Source: Sinohyriopsis cumingii
Taxonomy: Eukaryota; Mollusca; Bivalvia; Unionida; Unionidae
Length of the DNA: 64,000 nucleotides
Assembly: GCA_028554795.2 (NCBI GenBank)
Contig: CM068824.1
Span: forward strand, 160,821,630 to 160,885,629
Reading direction: 5' to 3'
The first letter of the stretch is position 1. The number at the start of each line of letters is the position of its first letter. Of this stretch, positions 56,074 through 64,000 are shown piece after piece. The notes below the pieces were generated by a model. That model did no database searches. It had not been told where the DNA came from and saw nothing but the letters and a program-made list of their open reading frames with translations. The position numbers and the translations under genes were made by a program.

Positions 56074-56276
56074 CGATATGTACTCACTTATAAAACAAGT
56101 CCAACTGCAAACTACACAGACCCATAATGCATCAGCAGACCTGTGGCTGTGCAGTTTGTTAATAGAAATCAGTAGAACAAACAAAATAGACCCTGATCTG
56201 CAGGCACATTATGCATCAGCAGATCTAGACCTTTGTTGTTTGCAGTTGGACTTGAGCTATAAGTGAGTATATATGG
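56074..56276. mobile_element. Two-hairpin MITE, copy 4
   Basis: TA (56072-56073) then CGATATGTACTCACTTATAA. The right end CTATAAGTGAGTATATATGG is followed by TA (56277-56278), the best-kept terminus in the window. Inside: AAGTCCAACTGCAAACTACA, ATGCATCAGCAGA, AGACCCTGATCTGCAGG, CAGCAGATCTAGACC, TTTGCAGTTGGACTTG. Confidence 0.85.
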
Positions 56277-58397
56277 TACATGTTAATTTTAAACTTTGCA
56301 TTTTTACTGAAAAAAATGGACAGGAATATTACCCAACATTACAACTTCTCAACAGGTCTAAACATGAAAGCCTGAGTATATCTTGTGATACTTACCCAGC
56401 CAACTTCACCCATGGATTTTTGTAAGTGGGACATGGGACCATAATTTTGTAAAGAATTTATAGCAATTTTGAAAAAATGTCAGCAGGAAATTGCTAAAAT
56501 TGGGAATTTTGAAATCGGACCCGTTTTTGCCCCTGAGGACCCCTCTAACAAAATACCAGTAGCCTCTTTCATTTAACATATTTGTAAAATACCACTGCAA
56601 CTTCTCTGCAAATAATTCTTATCTTGAAATAAAGGAGTTTTTATATTTTCAATAAGCCATCACCAATTTCATTTTAGTTGGAAGAAATTTTTCTGTATAA
56701 AAAACTGTTGCACAGAATGATTGAGTGCATTTCAGGCACAAAGTGAATTTAGTTCTCCTTTACAGATAACACTAAAGTTTGCTGGTTTTAACAGTAATGT
56801 AGTTTGTGAATTTATGTCCAATCCTTGACTTAATCTTACTTTCCTGGTGTAGGTGTGCCGCACTTCCCACCCCCAAAATAAATAATACACCAAAATGTTT
56901 TAAAAAAAGGGAAATCTTAGTATTGATTCATCAAGAGAATTAAAACTTTGTTCAAACCAGTCCATGAGACTGGTTCAAAGCAATGAAAATTACTTTAGGT
57001 CAGGTCCCTGCAGCTGCAGAACTGCCTGAGCGTAAAAATTGAATGTAGAATTCCAAAATAGAAACTATTTTAATACCTTGGAAAGTTTGCAAGTTGATTA
57101 AACATGGTAAACAAAAACTAGCAGCAGTTTTATGCACTATCAAGTTTAATGGTAAATTTTTCCTGTGTGGAAACAGAGTAACCTAGAATGACAGTTATAT
57201 TTTAGTCTGTCAGATTATTGGACATTGTTTTATGTACCATTTATAATGGTTCATTTTCAAATTAGAGCTAATTGCATGTTTAATCTATAATCTAGACAAT
57301 TTGCTTGTTGTGTAAATTAGCCTGAAGCATGCCTAATTGTATCTAGCAACTTCAGCTTTTTAGTTTGAGATAGAGCTAGTTAAGTGCCTGTTGATACAAA
57401 ATTCAGGCATATCTTCATTTTCTTGTAATATGTTAGCCAAACATTTCAGATTCTGATGGGCATTTCTGGGAAAACAATGTTATATTTTCCTGCAAGTTGA
57501 TTGTGTTAGAGTAATAAGACTTGTATTTCATCTGATCAAGTACAAGGAATTTCTTAATTCCATCTACTAATATTGGCTTTCCTTGGGCCTGGACAAATAT
57601 TAAGCACAATTAAATTATTGTTGAAGAAGAGAAAAGTTTGGCAAAGTTTTTTCCAGCTTTCTGAGGGGAATTTGTTTACCATGGCCACATAACAAAATAC
57701 ATTCCTGTCTGAAGAAGTCTTTTTTTTTTTTAAATCTGTTAAAATGAGTATTAGTCAGCAACTTTCCAGATTCTTACAGTAGGAACAGATAAAAGATCTC
57801 TTTAGATCCTAAAACTCTCCCTGCATTTGTGTCTTTGACCTCCATGGATAGTTTTTTTTTCATTTCACGTTATTGGAGTTTTATTGGTGTCAGCTAATGC
57901 ATACTACTTTGTTTGAAGATTTGAAAATAACAGCTTTGAAAGGGTGCATCTGAATTCGCTGTAACTTCATACATTTTGTAACTTTAGCGAAATGGTCCCC
58001 CCCCCCCAAAAAAAATACGCTTGTCATTCATTAATTTGAACTTGGCAATTCAGTAATGTTAAATAATGGTAAACTGCATTGTATAATGTATATAAAGATT
58101 GAAATAGGACAAAAACCATTGCAATGTTTCTTTTTTATATTTAACAAATCATGAGCACCTTGTGTGAATTTGGTTCCAATGGATGTTTAAAAAAATCTGC
58201 AACTCAGTGACAGAGAGGTGAATGCTGAGTTGTGGATTTTTTATGTCACAAAGGCAAAATGTATGAAGTGCTTTCTCTCATCATTGGTTTGGAAATTTTT
58301 CAAAAGTTTCAAAGTTTCATTTATTTTTGACCCATCTTGTTTTTAAATTTGAGTGTGTCTAATATTTTGCACCCTTGTTCCCTCATCCCTTCTCCAG

Positions 58398-58544
58398 ACA
58401 AGCGACGACGGAGGTCAAGAAGGGGTAGTGCCGGAAATATAGCCGCAGATGGTAGTCCTAAATTAAGCAAGCAAAATAAAACCTTGGCCAAGTCCACAAA
58501 TGCCATCAACTTTGATCAAGAATCATCCTCTGCAGACCTCAGAG
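58398..58544 (+). CDS. CCDC88: Exon L, symmetric phase-1 exon, basic and serine-rich
   Basis: 147 bp, phase 1 at both ends (split Asp, codons 1051-1098, spare G). Acceptor CCCTTCTCCAG, donor GAG|GTAAAA. It encodes K-R-R-R-R-S-R-R-G-S-A-G-N, then S-P-K-L-S-K-Q-N-K, and T-N-A-I-N-F-D-Q-E-S-S-S. The R-S-R-R-G-S piece fits R-x-R-x-x-S, the Akt-type consensus. K-R-R and A-I-N-F recall the G-K-R-R-K...T-T-A-I-N-F segment of Girdin. Because its length is a multiple of three with equal phases, it can be skipped without a frame change. Confidence 0.87.
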
Positions 58545-58796
58545 GTAAAATGGCAAGGCTGTGCCCTCCAGGCTTGTAGCATTGTAACAACTTCTTACAT
58601 TAGTCATATTCATATGTCAGTTCTTTATCTGATCTTATTCATTCAGTAGACTAAATGTAGTGGCATTGGCTTGAGTAAAATCTATACTGTTTACTCTGTA
58701 AGTAAAGCATCTTCCTTCTGTCCTTACTTTAGAATTTTCGCTGTCACTGCTTTTATCCCCAGCCTACCTTTTGACTGAATCCAATTGCATTTCATA

Positions 58797-58890
58797 TGTT
58801 TCCTTTTTTTCTAGGGAAACTTATAGCGTTATTTCTTTTCCTTCCTTTTTTTCTAGGGAAACTTATAACGTTATTTCTTTTCCTTCCTAT
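58797..58890. repeat. 45-bp tandem duplication
   Basis: TTTCTAGGGAAACTTATA(G/A)C followed by GTTATTTCTTTTCCTTCC occurs twice in tandem. Confidence 0.85.
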
Positions 58891-59414
58891 TTGCACTTGA
58901 TCACTGTCTCATTCTCTTTCATTGTATACTTTAGATTAATTTACTCATTTTCCCCTTATAATTCTTAAATTCTACATGACAGAGTTTTCAATTATTATCA
59001 GGTACATATAATTTGATTTTAAGATTCTGAATTGCAAAATAACATACACTTCATATTTGAATTATTAAATTCTTAATTGTATACACTTGTTCCTTAAGCT
59101 GAAAATGTTCATTTCAGTCTTCACTTGGGTATATGTATACATGTGGTCTCAATAAGATGACTAATATAAAAAAAAAAAAACATTTCTTTTTTTTAAAATC
59201 TCATGGCAAGTTTTAACGCATCATAATTTACATGCCTAAAATATTCAGAAATGAATAAATATTGAAGCGAACATAACACAATTTCAGGATTCTTTTTTTT
59301 TCTTTTTTTTAATAAATATTACATACCCCATCCCAAATTAATAGTCTTGCCCCTTGTATCTAATATTTAACAAGCTATATTATTAACATATATTATCTCA
59401 TGTAGCAAATGATT

Positions 59415-59550
59415 GACATGTATACACAAAACAAGGAACTTGTTCCACAGTTCAGAGACTTGCATGGTAGATACAAAATGAGGAACTTGTTCCTTAGTTA
59501 AATGACTTGCATGGTATACACAAAATGAGGAACTTGTTCCCCAGTAAAAA
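59415..59550. repeat. ~55-bp tandem repeat (2.5 units)
   Basis: ACACAAAATGAGGAACTTGT followed by TCC(A/T/C)(C/T)AGTT and GACTTGCATGGTA, repeated with small changes. Confidence 0.82.
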
Positions 59551-61215
59551 GTGTTAAAGGTGTTTTTTGATATTTTATGCTCATGTTTTTAAATTAAAGA
59601 CAAGAAAAATAAGATCTCCTTTGCAATTCATTTAATATTATATTTTGCAAAACAGTGTGTGAACTTTACAATCATTTGCTGCAATCAGTTTGCGTAGTAG
59701 CAGTTTTCAACTCATAACGATGCTTGTCCTTTTAGCTTTGGGTTGAAAACAGCTTGTGTAAAAGAAAAATCATTCTTACATATATCATGCCTGTTGGAAT
59801 CCACCAAAATCGCATAGCTGTTGAGATAGATGTACATGAAGTGAATTTCTTAACATTTTCCAACTTGTTTATATAATAAATCAAAATTTATTTTGGTAGT
59901 GTCACCAATTTATTGCAAATCAGTACTTTCAGACATTGTAGTAACATTATTTTCATTCTCTAAGTGTTTGGAAAAAGGAAATACCAGCTGCATATATTAC
60001 TGTTTATTGTAATTACTGTTTATTGTAATTACTGCACTATTTAGGTTAATGAGACCATATAATAAAATATTAAACATTTAACATGCATAATAAAATTTCA
60101 TGTCATAGGTTGCATCATAACATCATATGAGGCAGAGGCAGATAATGAGGAATTTGACAGTAACTGATTTTGATTGCTTACATTTTGTTTAGTAAAATCA
60201 TTGTTATAGTCATGTGATGAATAAACTTTCTAATTTAAAAAATTAAGTTTGTCAAACTTGCCAAATAATTTTAGTTTTTTCCTTACCAAGGCTTGCAAAA
60301 ATAAATTTGAGTTCTTTCATAAGTTTAATTTAAAATAAGCACTCCTGTAAGGTCAGCTCTATAATATTGATTGCTGTTTGAATGTTTATGGTATTCTAAG
60401 CAGTTTTAGTGTTCTGAACAAATTAGTGACAATTATGTTCTTGTTAAAATTGTTTGGATTAGACTGAAATCCTCAAATATTTAATTAATTTAATTGAATT
60501 ACTTATGCAGTTTGTTGTCAGATCTAGTAATATTTTGACTGAATTTTTATATATGAATCATAAAAGGTAAATTTTTGATTTTACATGAGTGTTCATCAAG
60601 TATTACATTTATGTAAAAGTTGAATAATTTCTCTCTTTTGTGAGCCTAAGTCAGAGATTGAAATTATTCAAAGCATTTAACAAATTTCATAAGAAATGAG
60701 CACAAATGTAAATTCTGTTTATCGCATGATGAAAAATCTTGAATTTATTTTATTAAACTAAAAATAGTTGATTGAAATGATTTGAATAGTTTGAATACCT
60801 CAGTTGTTAAACCTTTCCATTGTATAATGTTATGACATGAGGTGTTATTCTATGTGTTACATGTATAAATTATATTATGGGTTTAATAACATAAATAGCA
60901 CCGTAGTTGTTTGTTCAATAATGTATGATGTGGAATGCAAGTTTGAGATTAATTCCTCATATAGAGGCTTTATTCTACTTTGTAATCTTGCTATTTTGAT
61001 ATAACGATAGTTTAATGTGGTGTTACGACCCAAATAAAATAGTTACTTTTTATTAAAAACATTTTTGTCCCCAAATGGCTATGCTGTTTATTGGATTCCA
61101 ATTTTCTGCTAAACATGTATGCTTAATATACTTTCCTCTGTGTGCTGTCAAGGATTGTTGCTCTGGCAACTGCTGCAGCAGCAACATTCCCACGTTTGTT
61201 CTATTCCATCACTAG

Positions 61216-61308
61216 GCGGCCAGTCCGGTGAGGATCTGCTTAACGACTCTCTGCATAGTCAGGCAGCAAACAGTGCCATTCTTAGCGACTCCACTTTCAT
61301 GCTTCCAG
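61216..61308 (+). CDS. CCDC88: Exon M, symmetric phase-1 exon, disordered tail
   Basis: 93 bp, phase 1 at both ends (split Gly, codons 1100-1129, spare G). Acceptor TTCTATTCCATCACTAG, donor CAG|GTAAAA. It encodes G-Q-S-G-E-D-L-L-N-D-S-L-H-S, then Q-A-A-N-S-A-I-L-S-D-S, and T-F-M-L-P. It is hydrophilic and serine-rich, as expected for the disordered C-terminal region. An alternative acceptor 63 bases upstream (CAAG ending at 61152) is also in frame. I preferred 61216 for its stronger pyrimidine tract and the polar peptide. Confidence 0.7.
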
Positions 61309-64000
61309 GTAAAATGCATGCTTTTAAATAGGTTGCATAGCGACCTGTTGTAGATATATTCCTGCATGAACCAACAATAGCTTTTCTAGAAAATTGCATG
61401 TTTGGACATTTTTTTCTTTTAAAGTGGTAACAAAAGAATGAATACTTAGTTGAATGTTTTCAGAGTATCTTTCACCTTGTTGTAGTTAAATTAATGAGAC
61501 AAGGAATCTACAAGACATGCATTGCAAGTTGTAGAGCTGAACAAACGAAGTGAAAACGGCTGTTCTAATTTTCCAATTACATTTGTTTTGATGGGAGTAA
61601 ATTCATTGAGTCTTCATTTTTGGGAAGCAGGACATCGCAACATGAACATTTTAAGGTTTAAAATTTTTAGTCTGCAAATATTTCATAAACCCTTGATTGG
61701 TTCAGTTACATTCATCATCTGTCAAGTTTAATAGTTACAAATAATAATAAGAACACTTTGTACTAAGTAAACCTGACCATGTGTCATCTACAAACTTAAC
61801 AATTTGTGTTTTGATTACATTAACTAAACATGCTTAACAAAGATCAGTGTTGTGAAATAATTTTAAAAAGTTTATGTGAAATCAATGTTGGTCACCATCG
61901 TACATCAACTCGTAAATTCATTCAGCATTAATTTCATAATTATATATATCGACACTGTCTAATGACTGAATGCCCTGGATCAAACCTTGTACTTGAACCT
62001 AACCAGTGGTGAATTTTAGATTCACTAGTTCCGTTGCATATATACTATAGAACCTCATTCCCTATTCATTCCTGTCTCCATCATTGTACAACAAATAAAT
62101 CCTCTTAAGTTTAAATTCTAACAGATACCACATAATTCCACCCTATTCCTATTAGCATAGTGATGGATATATTGGTAATTTTATCGTTATTGTCCACTAT
62201 GTAATAAAACATTCGGCTTTTTTTTTTTTATTTTATTGGAGAAGGTGTCATTTTTGGTCCCTCTATAAATGCACTGTCGGTTTATTAAAATTATAATTAT
62301 ATTATCCCCAAATTCTTTGTACGGATAACTATTTTCCAATTAATAATTTGCAGAAATATGTGTTCCCAACAACTAGTTTTGTTCTACCCATGATTATTTG
62401 TATGCCTCAGAAAGTAGTTGAGTACAAATTGTACAAGGAATTACATAAATTATTGTACTTGGTTGTTGTCCCCATAGCTGCTGAATTTCAGTCTTAACTT
62501 TAATCCTGAAATACTGTTGCATTTGGGGTCTTTTTGAAGAAATTCCATTACTACTTATTTTGCTCAGTTTTACAAACTCTTTTAATCAATAGTGACATAA
62601 CTAACATCGAGATTTTCAAAGTGATGACTTTGTACAAGATCTGAACAAATGTGGCTTTGACCTGTATATCAAATGTTGGAATTTAGATTTTATCTTGGGT
62701 AAGGTTTGCCTAGCCTACAAACATGCATGTAAATGTTGGTTTATAAAGTATGAAAAACAATAAGTCCTCTAGCATTTAGGTGTATAAACCTTTTGTTTAA
62801 ATCTGGTGATGAAAAATGTAAAATTTTAGCCATGGAGTCTGCATTTTATGTATAATAATTTATCAGATACCAGTTTCTATGCTGTTTTGAAACCATGAAA
62901 CTTAAACATGTAAATTGTCTATATCAACATAGAGAGCTAGCTCTCTCTCTCTCATATATATAATAGGATGCTCAATAATTTTGAGCTTTAGTTCAAATAC
63001 AAGTACTTTACAGTATATCCAGCCAAAAGGGCAGTTTTAAGAATAGAAGTTGTTCAGGCTAAAATAAAGTCAGTGCCAAATTAAATTGAAGTTTTTGGTA
63101 AATGGATCTTGCATAATATCAAAAATGTATATAAATGTAATCTTTTGTGTAATTCCCTTGTGTAATGACTGTATACCTGGTACCTTTTCATACCCCCTAC
63201 TTCACCAACCCTTCCAAACTGCCCTCCATTTTGACCACTTATGGAAAAAATAAAGGAATAGTTTATTTGCCTTAAGTTGCATCATACAAAGATTAGCAAT
63301 GCTTTAGCTTCTGAAGAAGTAAGAATATATTCTTTGCATGAAAATACTTTCCCTGTTGTTGATTAAGTCCATCTTCAATTGTTGATTAAGTCCATCTTCA
63401 GCTTGCAATTTTTGTTGGTTCTTTGGTTTATTTGACAATCCAAAATATAAAACAAGATGTATGGTATTGATAACTTCAGTTTGGTTAATGTTTCTTCAAA
63501 CATTAGAGGACAGGTTATGTAAATATCCCAGTGCAAAGAATTTCAATCTTGTTAATCAAGTAATAACAGTTATCAAATTACCCAAACTATTTCACACCAA
63601 TTTTACCATGATTGATCTCCAATTATTAACTTATACTTATTTAATTATCTGACACCTGTCTTCAGTAAAATTGAAGATGGATCAATCCTATTTTGCCATC
63701 CCAACCATCATATACCATATGGACTCAATTATAAGTCAAGTCCAGTTGCAGTCAACATAGATCTTGATTTGTTATTGCATAATGCAGGATCTATGTTGTT
63801 TGTTCTACTGATTACTCCAAATGGACTGGGTAGACCCTGATCTGCCAGTGCATAATGTGGGTCTGTGCAGTTTGCAGTTGGACTTATATGCAAGAGTCAT
63901 TGGTGAGCCATTTAGAATGAAGTTCTCCCTCACTGTAAGGTGATTCAGTATAAAGGTGTCATTTTTATAGGTCATGGATTTAATTATTTGGTAGTAATGT
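61309..64000 (+). other. CCDC88: Intron after exon M (3'-partial)
   Basis: A phase-1 intron running off the window. AT-rich, with a (CT)n/(TA)n run near 62940, a double GTTGATTAAGTCCATCTTCA at about 63358-63402 and a MITE at 63715-63903. No further exon, stop codon or polyA signal could be supported. Confidence 0.65.
63715..63903. mobile_element. Two-hairpin MITE, copy 5
   Basis: TA (63713-63714) then CCATATGGACTCAATTATAA. The right end GGACTTATATGCAAGAGTCA-TTGG is diverged and the TA is lost (TG). The first hairpin, AACATAGATCTTG...GGATCTATGTT, and the second, GACCCTGATCTGCCAG...GGGTC, are both clear. Confidence 0.78.

Larger units (their letters stand above)
51571..58397 (+). other. CCDC88: Intron K-L (6.8 kb)
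   Basis: Phase 1. It contains two tandem arrays, a 2.26-kb TA-flanked element with a MITE nested in it, and a two-hairpin MITE. The stretches 52650-53598 and 56280-58397 show nothing recognisable apart from short poly-T and poly-C runs. A small phase-1 cassette exon could be hidden here and would not be visible by eye. Confidence 0.75.
58545..61215 (+). other. CCDC88: Intron L-M (2.7 kb)
   Basis: Phase 1. AT-rich. It contains a 45-bp direct duplication (58797-58890), a ~55-bp repeat (59415-59545) and a short ACTGTTTATTGTAATT duplication near 60000. Nothing else recognised. Confidence 0.75.
1..64000 (+). other. CCDC88: Interior of a CCDC88 (Girdin/Daple)-family gene
   Basis: Thirteen exons on the + strand join through GT/AG junctions into one uninterrupted frame of 1,129 codons, with one spare base at each end. 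Codons 1 to about 985 form an almost continuous heptad coiled coil rich in L, E, K, N and Q. Codons 986-1129 are basic, then serine-rich. Exon order, the DDSRYK motif across exons C/D, the QNAKLQVENSTL run in exon G and the K-L-A-D-L-R-R-Q-K-E-R block in exon I agree with what I recall of vertebrate Girdin and Daple. In that family the protein is a cytoplasmic scaffold for actin, Akt, Galpha and Dishevelled signalling. Both gene ends lie outside the window: no start codon, HOOK domain, GBA motif, stop codon or polyA site was identified. Whether it is a single invertebrate orthologue or one of several paralogues cannot be told here. Confidence 0.88.

Overview
The window is an interior piece of one very large, intron-rich animal gene read on the + strand. 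It shows split exons with GT/AG boundaries, many LINE, SINE and DNA-transposon remnants, and dense intronic minisatellites. No bacterial feature is present. Thirteen exons can be placed, covering 3,389 coding bases. Their splice phases join without one conflict into a single frame of 1,129 codons. The protein is a long coiled coil followed by a short basic and then serine-rich tail. It matches, in order, the distal coiled coil and start of the C-terminal tail of the CCDC88 family (Girdin/Daple, Galpha- and Dishevelled-associated scaffolds). The N-terminal HOOK-like domain lies upstream and the GBA motif and C-terminus lie downstream. The source is probably an invertebrate, perhaps a mollusc or other lophotrochozoan. 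That is inferred from protein divergence and the repeat mix and is not certain.

Layout. 1-4.4 kb: exons A-C, including one 1,388-bp exon. 4.4-26.25 kb: a giant intron holding a nested pair of pogo/Tigger-type elements (4.5-8.1 kb), a 26-bp-unit array (9.5-11.35 kb), a diverged ~140-bp satellite (13.4-15.3 kb), a TTAA-flanked MITE, a hAT MITE with a perfect 8-bp target duplication, and three minisatellites (19.6-23.3 kb). 26.25-32.9 kb: three short exons separated by a truncated L2-like LINE, a hAT transposase relic, tRNA-derived SINEs and short arrays. 32.9-41.6 kb: a 22-bp array, a 2.7-kb 51/52-bp array and an antisense, nearly full-length LINE that ends about 90 bp before the next exon. 41.56-44.34 kb: a 750-bp coiled-coil exon, a MITE 18 bp past its donor, a 40-bp array whose unit looks like a 3' splice site, and the next exon. 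44.3-61.3 kb: five small exons for the end of the coiled coil, the basic patch and the start of the disordered tail, separated by a second Tigger relic, further MITEs and minisatellites. 61.3-64 kb: AT-rich intron with a last MITE copy.

Only the CCDC88-type gene appears to be a functional protein gene here. All other coding-like stretches are transposon remnants or artefacts of tandem repeats whose unit length is a multiple of three. I found no prokaryote-style system, CRISPR array or confident free-standing RNA gene. The most unusual content is structural: nested transposons, a multi-copy two-hairpin MITE, a splice-acceptor-like minisatellite, and two in-frame candidate acceptors for the last exon.
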